Source: Amaricoccus solimangrovi (GTDB taxonomy: Bacteria; Pseudomonadota; Alphaproteobacteria; Rhodobacterales; Rhodobacteraceae). From it: a stretch of DNA of 64,000 nucleotides. The stretch is from NCBI RefSeq assembly GCF_006385685.1, contig NZ_VFRP01000014.1, forward strand, positions 1-64,000, read 5' to 3'. Shown in pieces: positions 8,277-16,471 of the stretch. The notes beneath the pieces were generated by a model, which saw only the letters and a program-made list of their open reading frames with translations, had not been told where the DNA came from and did not search any database. Position 1 is the stretch's first letter, and each line of letters starts with the position of its first letter. The translations under genes and the position numbers were made by a program.

Positions 8277-8326
8277 GCAATGCTTGTTGCATCAAGCTTG
8301 ATCTGTCAACACGCATTACGTATGAA
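8277..8326. promoter_or_regulatory. Divergent promoter region with GCAA-N6-TTGC operator
   Basis: The palindrome GCAA-N6-TTGC lies at 8277-8290, followed at once by a perfect 12-bp palindrome ATCAAGCTTGAT (8291-8302). Rightward, TTGATC (8298-8303), a 17-bp spacer and TATGAA (8321-8326) form a plausible sigma-70 promoter for iolD. Leftward, a perfect TTGACA (8309-8304) with an 18-bp spacer puts the -10 inside the GCAA-N6-TTGC site, as expected for repression. Intergenic space runs from 8253 to 8359. Confidence 0.6.
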
Positions 8327-8359
8327 GCGGGAAAGCAAATCTTCCTGGGAGGACCAAGG

Positions 8360-10207
8360 ATGAGTCGATCAACCGTTCGCCTGACCATGGCGCAGGCGCT
8401 GGTGCGCTACCTTTGCAATCAGTTCACCGAGATCGACGGCGCGCGCGTTCCGCTCTTCGCCGGGGTCTTCGCGATCTTCGGCCATGGCAATGTCACCTGC
8501 CTGAGCGAGGCGCTCGAGGCGGCGCAGGACGAACTCCCCACCTGGCGCGGCCAGAACGAGCAGTCGATGGCACTGGCCGCGATCGGCTTCGCCAAGGCGA
8601 AGCGCCGGCGCCAGCTCATGGTCGCCACCTCCTCGATCGGGCCGGGCGCGACCAACATGGTGACCGCCGCCGGCCTCGCCCATGCGAACCGCCTGCCGGT
8701 GCTGCTGCTCGCGGGCGACGCCTTCGCCAACCGCCGCCCGGACCCGGTGATGCAGCAGGTCGAGCACTATGGAAACCCGACCGTCACCGTGAACGACGCC
8801 TTCAGGGCGGTCACGCGCTACTGGGACCGGATCACGCTGCCCGAGCAGATCATCGGCTCGCTGCCGCAGGCGATCGCGGCGATGCTCGACCCGGCCGATT
8901 GCGGCCCGGCCTTCCTCGCGCTCTGCCAGGACACCCAGGAAGTCGCCTACGATTACCCGGAAGCCTTCTTCGAGCCGACGCACTGGACCATCCCCCGGCC
9001 CCGTCCGGACGCGGACAGGCTCGCCGAGGCGGTGGCGCTCCTGAAATCGGCGAGGAAGCCGCTCATCATCTCGGGCGGCGGCGTGCGCTATTCGCTCGCG
9101 GAGGAGACCGTCGCGAAACTCGCGCTCGACCGCGGCATCCCCGTCGTCGAGACGATCGCCGGCAAGGGCGCGCTCACCCATGACCATCCGGCGCATGCCG
9201 GGCCGATCGGCATCCTCGGCTCGACCTCCGCGAACGCGCTCGCCGCCGAGGCCGACGTGGTGCTCGCGATCGGCACGAGGCTCATGGACTTCACCACCGG
9301 CTCCTGGACGGTGTTCAATCACGATGCGAGGATCATCGGGATCAACGCGGCGCGCTGGGACGCGACCAAGCACCGCTCGCTCGCGGTGGTGGGCGACGCG
9401 CGGGCGACCGTGACCGAGCTCGACGCCGGCCTCGGCGACTGGAAGGCGCCCGGGGGCTGGACCGCGAAGGCGCGCGAGCTGATGGGTGAGTGGGACGCGC
9501 TGGTGGACGACTACCAGAAGCCGACCAACGCCGAGGTTCCGACCTACGCGCAGGTGATCGCGCGCGTCCACGCGGCGGCGAAGCCCGAGGATCCGCTGAT
9601 CACCGCCGCCGGCGGCCTGCCAGGCGAGCTTGTGAAGGGCTGGCGCGTCAAGGCGCCCAATACCTTCGACTGCGAGTTCGGCTTCTCCTGCATGGGCTAC
9701 GAGATCGCCGCCGGCTGGGGCACTGCGATGGCCCGGCCCGGCACGACGCCGATCGTGATGATCGGCGACGGCACCTACATGATGATGAATTCCGACGTCT
9801 ATTCCTCGGTGCTTTCCGGCCACAAGTTCATCCTGATCGTCTGCGACAACGGCGGCTATGGCGTGATCAACCGGCTGCAGAACGCCAAGGGCACGCCGGG
9901 CTTCAACAACCTCATCCGCGATTGCCGCGTCGTGGAGCCGTTCCCGGTGGACTTCGTGAAACACGCCGAGTCGATGGGCGCGCTGGCGCGAAGCTGCGCG
10001 AGCCTCGCTGATCTCGACGAGGCGATGGCCTGGGCCCAGACCACCGACCGCACCACGCTCATCACCATCAGGACCGACGCCTTCGCCTGGGTTCCGGGCG
10101 ACGCGGACTGGGACGTCGGCGTGCCCGAGGTCTCGCACCGGGACACCGTCAAGGAGGCCCGCGCGGCGCAGGTCGCCATCCGCGAAAAGCAGCGCGTCGG
10201 AGTCTGA
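8360..10207 (+). CDS. iolD: 3D-(3,5/4)-trihydroxycyclohexane-1,2-dione acylhydrolase IolD
   Basis: This 615-residue ThDP-dependent enzyme opens the ring of the diketo-inositol made by IolE, giving 5-deoxyglucuronate. It has the three-domain acetolactate-synthase layout. The cofactor-activating Glu is E67 (RGQNEQSM) and the diphosphate/Mg motif begins MIGDGTYMMMNSD near residue 467, with DNGGYG completing it. IolD-specific stretches such as PLFAGVFAIFGHGNV and VEHYGNPTVTVNDAF make the assignment secure. It starts 27 bp after GGGAGGACCAAGG and heads the rightward unit, with iolE 4 bp downstream. Confidence 0.94.
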   Translation: MSRSTVRLTMAQALVRYLCNQFTEIDGARVPLFAGVFAIFGHGNVTCLSEALEAAQDELPTWRGQNEQSMALAAIGFAKAKRRRQLMVATSSIGPGATNMVTAAGLAHANRLPVLLLAGDAFANRRPDPVMQQVEHYGNPTVTVNDAFRAVTRYWDRITLPEQIIGSLPQAIAAMLDPADCGPAFLALCQDTQEVAYDYPEAFFEPTHWTIPRPRPDADRLAEAVALLKSARKPLIISGGGVRYSLAEETVAKLALDRGIPVVETIAGKGALTHDHPAHAGPIGILGSTSANALAAEADVVLAIGTRLMDFTTGSWTVFNHDARIIGINAARWDATKHRSLAVVGDARATVTELDAGLGDWKAPGGWTAKARELMGEWDALVDDYQKPTNAEVPTYAQVIARVHAAAKPEDPLITAAGGLPGELVKGWRVKAPNTFDCEFGFSCMGYEIAAGWGTAMARPGTTPIVMIGDGTYMMMNSDVYSSVLSGHKFILIVCDNGGYGVINRLQNAKGTPGFNNLIRDCRVVEPFPVDFVKHAESMGALARSCASLADLDEAMAWAQTTDRTTLITIRTDAFAWVPGDADWDVGVPEVSHRDTVKEARAAQVAIREKQRVGV

Positions 10208-10211
10208 GCCG

Positions 10212-11111
10212 ATGAAGGCGAAACTTGGAATCGCGCCGATCGCGTGGTGGAACGACGATCTGGCGGAGCTGAGCGACGACGTGTCGCTCGAGGAATGCCT
10301 GCGCCAGGCGCGCGAGGCGGGCTATACCGGCATGGAGACCGGGCGGCGCTTCCCGATGGACCCGAAGGAACTCGGGCCGATCCTCGCGAAATACGGCATC
10401 TCGGTCTGCGGCGGCTGGTTCTCGGGCCTGCTGCTCGATGGCGAGATCGCGGTGGAGAAGGACCGGATCGCGCCGCAGATGGAACTCTTCAAGGCGATGG
10501 GGGCGCCCTGCATCGTCTATGGCGAGACCGCGCGCTCGATCCAGGGCGTGAAATCGGCGCCGCTCGCGACCAAGCCGAAGCTCTCCGAGGAGGAGATCCG
10601 GGTCTACGCGCGCAAGATGACCGAGTTCGGCGAGTGGTGCGCCGAGCAGGGAATGCCGCTTTCCTACCACCACCACATGGCGGCGGCGATCGAGACCGAA
10701 GCGGAACTCGACCTCTTCATGAAGCATTCGGGCGAAGGCATTCCGCTGCTCTACGACGCGGGCCACATGGCCTTCGCCGGCGGCGACGTGCTGCGCGTGA
10801 TCGACAACCACCATGCGCGGATTTCCCACGTCCACACCAAGGACGTGCGGATGGGGGTGATCGACGGGCTCGACCGGACGAAGGAGAGCTTCCTCGACGC
10901 CGTGGTGAAGGGCGCCTTCACCGTGCCGGGCGACGGCTCGCTCGATTTCGAGGCGATCGTGAGGAAGCTCGCCGGCCACGGCTACGAGGGTTGGTTCGTC
11001 GTCGAGGCGGAGCAGGATCCGAAGGTCTCGCCGCCGCTCGATATGGCGAAGATCGGGCATCGGGAACTGCTGCGGGTGATGGACGCGGCGGGATATGAAG
11101 TAGAGGCTTGA
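10212..11111 (+). CDS. iolE: Inosose dehydratase IolE
   Basis: This 299-residue TIM-barrel metalloenzyme dehydrates 2-keto-myo-inositol to the diketone used by IolD. The start KLGIAPIAWWNDDL and the segments GYTGMETGRRFPMD and SYHHHMAAAIET are characteristic of IolE. Probable metal ligands are the Glu and His in SYHHHM and DAGHMAF and the His in HVHTKDVR. The length is normal. It sits 4 bp after iolD, the conserved order. Its stop overlaps the region just before the SDR gene. Confidence 0.93.
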   Translation: MKAKLGIAPIAWWNDDLAELSDDVSLEECLRQAREAGYTGMETGRRFPMDPKELGPILAKYGISVCGGWFSGLLLDGEIAVEKDRIAPQMELFKAMGAPCIVYGETARSIQGVKSAPLATKPKLSEEEIRVYARKMTEFGEWCAEQGMPLSYHHHMAAAIETEAELDLFMKHSGEGIPLLYDAGHMAFAGGDVLRVIDNHHARISHVHTKDVRMGVIDGLDRTKESFLDAVVKGAFTVPGDGSLDFEAIVRKLAGHGYEGWFVVEAEQDPKVSPPLDMAKIGHRELLRVMDAAGYEVEA

Positions 11112-11116
11112 GAGCA

Positions 11117-11932
11117 ATGAACCGCATGGACGGAAAGATCTGCGTCGTCACCGGCTCGACGCAGGGGCTCGGCGCCGCGATCGCGCGCCGCTTCGCGGAA
11201 GCGGGCGCCGCCGGGCTGGTGACGCTCGGCCGGAACGAGGCCAAGGGCAAGGCGGTCGCGGAAGCCATCACGCGCGACACCGGAGTGCCCGCGCATTTCG
11301 TGAAGGCCGACCTCGGGAGCGTCGAGGACTGCCGGAACGTGATCGCCGAGGCGGAGCGGGCGTTCGACCGCGTCGACGTGCTCGTCAACGCGGGCGCGCT
11401 GACCGACCGGGGCACGATCCTCGACACCAGCCCTGCGCTCTTCGACGCGATGTTCGCCACCAACGTCCGCGGGCCGTTCTTCCTGATCCAGGAGGCGATC
11501 CGGCTGATGATCCGCGACGGCGTCGAGGGCGCGATCCTCAATATCGGCTCGATGTCGGAACTCGCGGGCCAGCCCTTCATCAGCGCCTATTGCGCCTCGA
11601 AGGGCGCGCTCGCCACGCTGACGCGCAATACCGCCTTCGCGGTGCTGGCCAACCGGATCCGCGTGAACCAGCTCGACATCGGCTGGATGGCCTCGGACCA
11701 CGAGCGCGAGCTTCAGGCGGCGGAATCGGGCGATCCCGACTGGGAGAGGAAGGCCAACGCCGCTCTGCCCTTCGGCCGCCTGATCGATCCCGCCGAGGTC
11801 GCCCGCGTGGTGAACTTCCTCTGCTCCGGCGACGCCGGCCTGATGACCGGCGCGGTCGTGAACTTCGACCAGTCCGTCTGGGGCGCCTACGCGGGCCAGG
11901 CGCCCGGACCCGAGGGGCCGATGACGCTCTGA
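11117..11932 (+). CDS. Short-chain dehydrogenase/reductase of the inositol unit
   Basis: This 271-residue classical SDR has TGSTQGLG for NAD(P) binding, LVNAGAL, the catalytic Ser in NIGSMSE, and Tyr/Lys in YCASKG. A TTG nine bases upstream is in frame, but it overlaps the iolE stop; the ATG at 11117 is preferred and ATG 11126 is also possible. Because iolG at the other side of the promoter is a remnant, this SDR could have taken over a polyol-oxidising step. It could equally act on a different cyclitol isomer. The substrate is unproven. It ends the rightward unit. Confidence 0.82.
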   Translation: MNRMDGKICVVTGSTQGLGAAIARRFAEAGAAGLVTLGRNEAKGKAVAEAITRDTGVPAHFVKADLGSVEDCRNVIAEAERAFDRVDVLVNAGALTDRGTILDTSPALFDAMFATNVRGPFFLIQEAIRLMIRDGVEGAILNIGSMSELAGQPFISAYCASKGALATLTRNTAFAVLANRIRVNQLDIGWMASDHERELQAAESGDPDWERKANAALPFGRLIDPAEVARVVNFLCSGDAGLMTGAVVNFDQSVWGAYAGQAPGPEGPMTL

Positions 11933-11984
11933 GGGCGAGGCGGCCCCCGACGCCGCGCACGTTCGGGATGCGCGGATCGCTGAC

Positions 11985-12206
11985 ATTGTTCCGGATGAGG
12001 ACGATCCCGCTGACGATGGAGAAGACCAGCACTGCGATGCGAAGCGCCGTCCCATCAATATGCGCGCGCGCCAGCCGCGAAACCGCGGTGTCAATGAGGA
12101 CAGCCGGCATCAGCTAGAGCGCCGCCGTGAACCGAGCCGGCTCCAACCGCCCCGCCGTCGCGAGAATGACGAGCGAATTCCACTTCCCCACCAGCAGCGC
12201 ATCAAT
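11985..12206 (-). pseudogene. Decayed C-terminal fragment, possibly a TauE/SafE-type membrane protein
   Basis: The stretch 11933-12325 holds no intact gene. Reading leftward from 12206 one frame gives a hydrophobic, protein-like sequence: LLVGKWNSLVILATAG, then LEPARFTAAL, an in-frame TAG (12116-12114), LMPAVLIDTAVSRLARAHID and ALRIAVLVFSIVSGIVLI. The pattern of helix, short Arg-rich loop and final helix resembles the C-terminus of TauE/SafE permeases, but this is by eye only. Both the amber stop and the absence of upstream exporter sequence suggest decay. The rest of the gap (12207-12325) shows nothing I recognise. Confidence 0.4.
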
Positions 12207-12325
12207 TCCGGGGTCGCCGGGAACTGATGGGAGGAAGGAATTAGGTGGTCCCGATCGTCGGATCACGGCGTGCCGACGCACGTCCAGTTCCGACAGATCG
12301 GGGTTCGCTCAGGCCGCCGACCCGG

Positions 12326-12625
12326 TCAGGCCGGGACGGCCTCGACCGGGTCGGGGCGCACGATGACCGTCGTCGCGACCGGATAGAATTCCTCGCCCGG
12401 CATGCCGACGCGGCGGGCGTGCTCGCGGATCGCCTCGCCGTCGCGCGCCTCGTAGACGCAGAAGGTGCCGATGCGCCCGTCGGGCTCATGGACGACGTAG
12501 CTGCGGATCCACCGCACCTGGTCGGCCATTTCCTCGTTGCCGATCCGGGCCGATTTCGCGCCCGCGGCTTCGAGTTCGGCGAGATCGGCCCAGGCGCTCG
12601 GGCGCCGGATGACATAGAGCTGCAT
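12326..12625 (-). CDS. DUF4242 domain protein
   Basis: This 99-residue cytoplasmic protein matches the DUF4242 family (ferredoxin-like small proteins; one Streptomyces member has been described as nickel-binding). Motifs are YVIRRPSAW at the start, VRWIRSYVVHEPDGRIGTFCVYEA in pieces at about residues 37-62, and AIREHARRVGMP. It has an excellent AGGAGG 8 nt upstream. It lies 141 bp downstream of the Gfo/Idh/MocA gene, across a hairpin, as the last gene of the GntR operon. Its role in sugar metabolism is unknown. Confidence 0.75.
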   Translation of the reverse strand: MQLYVIRRPSAWADLAELEAAGAKSARIGNEEMADQVRWIRSYVVHEPDGRIGTFCVYEARDGEAIREHARRVGMPGEEFYPVATTVIVRPDPVEAVPA

Positions 12626-12664
12626 TGGTCTTCCTCCTCCTGTGCGGCGTTGCGCGCCGCGCGC

Positions 12665-12683
12665 GTCACGCGCTCCGCGTGAC
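12665..12683. other. Perfect 8-bp hairpin in operon gap
   Basis: GTCACGCG and CGCGTGAC flank a CTC loop between the Gfo/Idh/MocA gene and the DUF4242 gene. No T-run follows on the leftward transcript. It could be an mRNA-stability element or a weak terminator. Confidence 0.45.
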
Positions 12684-12766
12684 TTCTGGAAGAGTGCGAC
12701 GGATCGCCGCTTACGGTCCTTACCGCGCGCTGATCCTTGCCGGATCTTCGGGCGCGCCCGCGCCGG

Positions 12767-13762
12767 TCAGATCGCGAGCGCGGCGCGCATCGTCTCGAGC
12801 CAGCGCATCGCCTCGACGCCGTCCGCGATGGTGGGCGCCGGGGTCGCCGCGCCGCCGAGCGCGGGAACGACATCGGCGAGCAGCGCGTGATAGCCCTTGT
12901 AGTCCTCGTTGGCCGCGGCGGTGAAGTTCGGCTTCCAGGTCAGCGTGTCCGATCCGGGATCGAGCGTCGCGCCAAGGTCGTCGACCTTGAAGGCCGGGTC
13001 GCGGTGCCAGCGCACCTCGATCACGTCCTCGACCTCGAGCCGCTGGTGGTCGCCCATGATCTCGATCCGCTCCACCGGCGCGCCCCGGCTCTGGAGCGTG
13101 CCCATGGCGATGGTGCCGATCGCGCCGCCCGCGAAGTCGAGCGCGACGTGGAACAGGATCCGCCCCGGCGTCTTCTCGACCTTGCGCGCGCTCAGGCCCG
13201 TGATCGGCCCGGCGAGGAACGGCGCGAGGTCCATGTAGTGCACGCAGTGGTGCAGCAGGAAGCCGGTGTAGTCGACGTCGCCGGTGAAATAGCCGGGCGC
13301 GGTCATGTAGTAGCCGGTGAGGCCGAGCACCTCGCCGAACCGGCCCGAGGCGATCACGTTGCGCGCGATCCGGTTGCCGATCGAATAGCGCTTCATGAAG
13401 CCGAGCAGCAGCGGCTTGCCCGCCTTCTCGGAAGCGGCGAGCAGCCGGCGCGCGCCCTCGGCTGTCCCGGAAGGCGGCTTCTCCATGAAGACCGGCAGGC
13501 CGCGCTCGAGCGCGGCGAGGCCGAAGGCGAGGTGCTGGTCCGGGCCGACCGCCATGCCGATCGCGTCGAGGCCCGGGGTGGCGATCAGCTCGGCCGCGTC
13601 GGAGGTGAGCGTGGCGACGCCGAACTGGCGGGACGCCGCCCGGAGCCGCGCGCCGTCGATGTCGCAGAGCGCTCCGATCCGGACGTCGTGGCGGAGGAGT
13701 TGCGGCAGCAGCATCTGGCTCGCGTGGGTGCCGCAGCCGATCCAGCCGATGGTGAGGGTCAT
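12767..13762 (-). CDS. Gfo/Idh/MocA family oxidoreductase
   Basis: This 331-residue dehydrogenase has the N-terminal Rossmann motif IGWIGCGTHAS, MEKPPSGT (Lys95) and a catalytic-region motif FLLHHCVHYMDL in which two His pairs replace the more usual DxxxH. The in-frame extension to 13852 is Arg/Pro-rich shadow of the neighbour. The ATG at 13762 overlaps the epimerase stop in ATGA, which fixes the start. It is paired with a TIM-barrel epimerase and an ABC transporter, so it probably oxidises an imported sugar or its keto derivative. Confidence 0.83.
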   Translation of the reverse strand: MTLTIGWIGCGTHASQMLLPQLLRHDVRIGALCDIDGARLRAASRQFGVATLTSDAAELIATPGLDAIGMAVGPDQHLAFGLAALERGLPVFMEKPPSGTAEGARRLLAASEKAGKPLLLGFMKRYSIGNRIARNVIASGRFGEVLGLTGYYMTAPGYFTGDVDYTGFLLHHCVHYMDLAPFLAGPITGLSARKVEKTPGRILFHVALDFAGGAIGTIAMGTLQSRGAPVERIEIMGDHQRLEVEDVIEVRWHRDPAFKVDDLGATLDPGSDTLTWKPNFTAAANEDYKGYHALLADVVPALGGAATPAPTIADGVEAMRWLETMRAALAI

Positions 13763-14640
13763 CTGCGGTATTCCGTCAGTTCGATATGGGAGCGGATGAA
13801 GGCGACGGAGGCGCGCAGGCGCGCGTCCTCGTCCTCGTGGGGCGGCCGCCACTGGGCGAAGGGCACGCCGAAGCGGTCGTCGTTCCGGCGGAAGGGTTCG
13901 AGCGAGACCGGCCCGGCGTAGCTGACCTCGTGGAGCGCGCGGAACACGCCGACCCAGTCGGTCGCGCCGGTGCCGGGGAAGCCGCGGTGGTTCTCGTTCG
14001 CCTGGAAATGCGCGAGCCGCTCGCCCGCGAGCCGGATCGCCTCGGGGATCGAGGCTTCCTCCATGTGCATGTGGAACGTGTCGAGCATCATCCGCACGCC
14101 CGGATGGTCCACCGCGTCGAGCAGTTCCATCGCCTGCGCCGTGGTCGAGAGCACATCGGATTCGAACCGGTTCAGCGGCTCCACCGCGAGGGTGATCCCC
14201 GCCGCCGCCGCGTGTTCGCCGGCGGCCCGGAGACCCGCGACGCAGCGCTCCTTCCGCGCGAGGCGCTCGTCCTCCGCGACCGGCGCGGGCGGGCGGCCGG
14301 CGAAGACGAGCGGGTTGCCGGTGAGCGGCCCGCCGACGATCGCGGCGCCGAGCGCGACGGCGGTGTCGACCGCCTGGCGCAGGTAGTCGATACCGCCCTG
14401 ATGTCGCCCCCGATCCTCCGAGGCGAGGTTGCGCTCGAGGTTGACGCGGGCGGCGAGCACGACGCCGAGCCCCGCGTCGGAGAGCGCGCGGGCGGCGGCG
14501 GCCGGATCGAGTTCGCCCGGCTCCGGCACCAGCAGTTCGACGAAATCGAAGCCCTGGGCCTTCATCCGGTGGAAGAGCGGGAAGTGTTCGGGCCCGAAGG
14601 GGCGGGCGTATTGCATCGAGATGATGCCGACGGGGTTCAT
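13759..14640 (-). CDS. D-tagatose/D-psicose 3-epimerase-like TIM-barrel protein
   Basis: This 293-residue protein is most like ketose 3-epimerases and related sugar isomerases. The metal-binding Glu is in AVEPLNRFES, Asp/His are in MMLDTFHMHMEE, and the second Glu is in SLEPF. It acts in the cytoplasm on a free keto-sugar. An upstream ATG at 14658 is in frame, but GAAGGA lies 6 nt before the ATG at 14640, so I chose the latter. It is 25 bp behind the permease gene and coupled by ATGA to the next dehydrogenase. Confidence 0.82.
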   Translation of the reverse strand: MNPVGIISMQYARPFGPEHFPLFHRMKAQGFDFVELLVPEPGELDPAAAARALSDAGLGVVLAARVNLERNLASEDRGRHQGGIDYLRQAVDTAVALGAAIVGGPLTGNPLVFAGRPPAPVAEDERLARKERCVAGLRAAGEHAAAAGITLAVEPLNRFESDVLSTTAQAMELLDAVDHPGVRMMLDTFHMHMEEASIPEAIRLAGERLAHFQANENHRGFPGTGATDWVGVFRALHEVSYAGPVSLEPFRRNDDRFGVPFAQWRPPHEDEDARLRASVAFIRSHIELTEYRR

Positions 14641-14665
14641 GGCAGGTCCTTCGGTCATGCGAGAT

Positions 14666-15499
14666 TCAGCCCTTCACCGCGCCCTGCGTCAGCCCGCCGA
14701 CCAGCCGGCGCTGCACGATCAGGAACAGCAGGACGACCGGGAGCGCGCCGACGATGCCGCCGGCGGCGAGCAGCCCCCATTCGATCTGGAACTCGCCGAT
14801 CAGGGTCTGGATCGCGACGGTCACGGTGCGCACGTTCCGGCCCGTCAGCGTCAGCGCGTAGAGGTATTCGTTCCAGGCGGTGATGAAGATGTAGATGCCG
14901 GTCGAGATGATCCCGGGCAGCGCGAGCGGCAGCACGACGCGCCTCAGCGCCTGGAGCCGCGAGCAGCCGTCGATCATCGCCGCCTCGTCGAGGCTTCGCG
15001 GGATCGCGTCGACGTAGCTCGTCAGCATCCAGACCGCGAAGGGGATCGCGACCGTCGCATTGGCGAGGATGAGCGCGAGATGCGTGTCGAGGATGCCGAG
15101 CCAGCGCATGATGATGAAGAGCGGCAGGATCAGCAGCACGACCGGGAACATGTTCACGAGCAGGAACTGCAGCATCAGGAGCTTGCGGCTCGGGAAGCGG
15201 AAGCGCGACAAGGAATAGGCCGCCGTCACCGAGACGAGGAGGCCGAGCACGACCGTGCCGGCCGCCACGATCAGGCTGTGGCCCATGTTGCCGGTGAAGC
15301 TCGTGTGGAGCAGCAGCCGGTTGAAGTTCTCGAGGCTCCAGACCGCGGGCGAGAGCGAGACGCCGCGCGCGCTGATCTCCGCGGACGGCGTGAGCGCGGT
15401 CAGCGCCAGCCAGGCGAAGGGGCCGATGGAGAGGAGCACGATCAGGAGCGCGGGGAGGTGGATCGTGAGCAGGCGGCGGAGCGGGGAAGGGTGGTTCAT
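14666..15499 (-). CDS. Carbohydrate ABC transporter permease, MalG type
   Basis: This 277-residue inner-membrane protein has six predicted helices and the EAA loop beginning EAAMIDGCSRLQALRRVVLP, which contacts the ATPase. The C-terminus GGLTQGAVKG is typical of MalG-class (CUT1) permeases. Its ATG overlaps the stop of the partner permease in ATGA. It works with the permease at 15496-16416, the binding protein at 16472-17653 and, by inference, the divergent ATPase at 19381-20454. Confidence 0.9.
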   Translation of the reverse strand: MNHPSPLRRLLTIHLPALLIVLLSIGPFAWLALTALTPSAEISARGVSLSPAVWSLENFNRLLLHTSFTGNMGHSLIVAAGTVVLGLLVSVTAAYSLSRFRFPSRKLLMLQFLLVNMFPVVLLILPLFIIMRWLGILDTHLALILANATVAIPFAVWMLTSYVDAIPRSLDEAAMIDGCSRLQALRRVVLPLALPGIISTGIYIFITAWNEYLYALTLTGRNVRTVTVAIQTLIGEFQIEWGLLAAGGIVGALPVVLLFLIVQRRLVGGLTQGAVKG

Positions 15500-16416
15500 C
15501 TCTCGACCTCCCGCATCGTGCGCGCGATGTAGATCGCGACGAAAACCCCGAGCAGCAGCGTGAAGGCCACCGCGATCGCCGAGCCATAGCCGAAGTCGAG
15601 GTTCTGCCGCGCCTTGACGAAGGCGTAGAGCGGCAGCGTGTGGGTGGCATAGCCCGGCCCGCCGCCGGTCATCACGAAGATGACGTCGATCGAATTCGCG
15701 ACCCAGATCACGCGCAAGAGCCCCGCCGTGGCGAGCACCGGCGCGATGCCGGGCAGCGTCACATGCCGGAACTGGCGCCAGGCGCTCGCGCCGTCGATCG
15801 CCGCGGCCTCGTACTGGCTCTTCGGGATGCCCTGGAGCGCGGCGAGGATCATCACGGCGAAGAAGGGGAAGCCCTGCCAGGTCAGCGTGACGATGATCGA
15901 ATAGAGCGCGACGCCGGGATCCGCGAGCCAGGGCACCGCGGTTTGGATGATCGAGAGCCGCAGCAGCAGGTCGTTCGCGACGCCGATGTTCGGGTCGTAG
16001 ATCCAGCGCCACATCAGCGCGATGACGACGCTCGGCAGCGCCCAGGGAATGATGACGAGCGCGCGGGCGAGGCCGCGCCAGAAGAATTGCTGGTTGAGGA
16101 TGAGCGCGGCGACGAGGCCGAGCAGCATCTGCGCCGGTACCGTCAGGCCGATCCAGAGCACGGTGCGCCAGAGCGAGGACCAGAACACCGGGTCCGACAT
16201 CAGCGCGACAAAATTGCCGAGCCCGATGAAATGCGTGGCCTTCGGCCTGAAGAGCACGAGTTCGAAGAAACTCGTGCCGATGGCGAGCAGCATCGGCGCG
16301 AAGACGATCAGGAGCGTGACGAGCACGGCGGGCGTCAGCAGCCAGTAGGGCAGCGCCCGCCGCCCGCGCGCGCGGGGGCGCGGCGCGTCGAGCGCCTCGG
16401 CGTCGGCGATGGACAT
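15496..16416 (-). CDS. Carbohydrate ABC transporter permease, MalF type
   Basis: This 306-residue CUT1 permease has a short cytoplasmic N-terminus, six predicted helices and the EAA loop EAAAIDGASAWRQFRH. VMTGGGPGYATHTLPLYAF is the conserved segment after it. A GAGGAA site precedes the ATG at 16416. It is separated from the binding-protein gene by 55 bp containing a stem-loop. It forms the translocation pore with the 14666-15499 product. Confidence 0.9.
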   Translation of the reverse strand: MSIADAEALDAPRPRARGRRALPYWLLTPAVLVTLLIVFAPMLLAIGTSFFELVLFRPKATHFIGLGNFVALMSDPVFWSSLWRTVLWIGLTVPAQMLLGLVAALILNQQFFWRGLARALVIIPWALPSVVIALMWRWIYDPNIGVANDLLLRLSIIQTAVPWLADPGVALYSIIVTLTWQGFPFFAVMILAALQGIPKSQYEAAAIDGASAWRQFRHVTLPGIAPVLATAGLLRVIWVANSIDVIFVMTGGGPGYATHTLPLYAFVKARQNLDFGYGSAIAVAFTLLLGVFVAIYIARTMREVER

Positions 16417-16435
16417 GGGCGGTTCCTCGGAAAGG

Positions 16436-16459
16436 GGGGAGGCGGCGGTCCGCCTTCCC
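16436..16459 (-). other. Stem-loop between binding protein and permease genes
   Basis: The leftward transcript can fold GGGAAGGCGG against CCGCCTCCCC across a 4-nt loop, with one A-C mismatch in ten pairs. There is no T-run. Its position just after a binding-protein gene fits an mRNA-stabilising or attenuating role. Confidence 0.5.
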
Positions 16460-16471
16460 GCGCGTCTGGTG

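Noticed and set aside
12665-12683. Intrinsic terminator after the Gfo/Idh/MocA gene
   Set aside because: The stem is perfect but has only three loop bases and no T-run; kept only as a hairpin.
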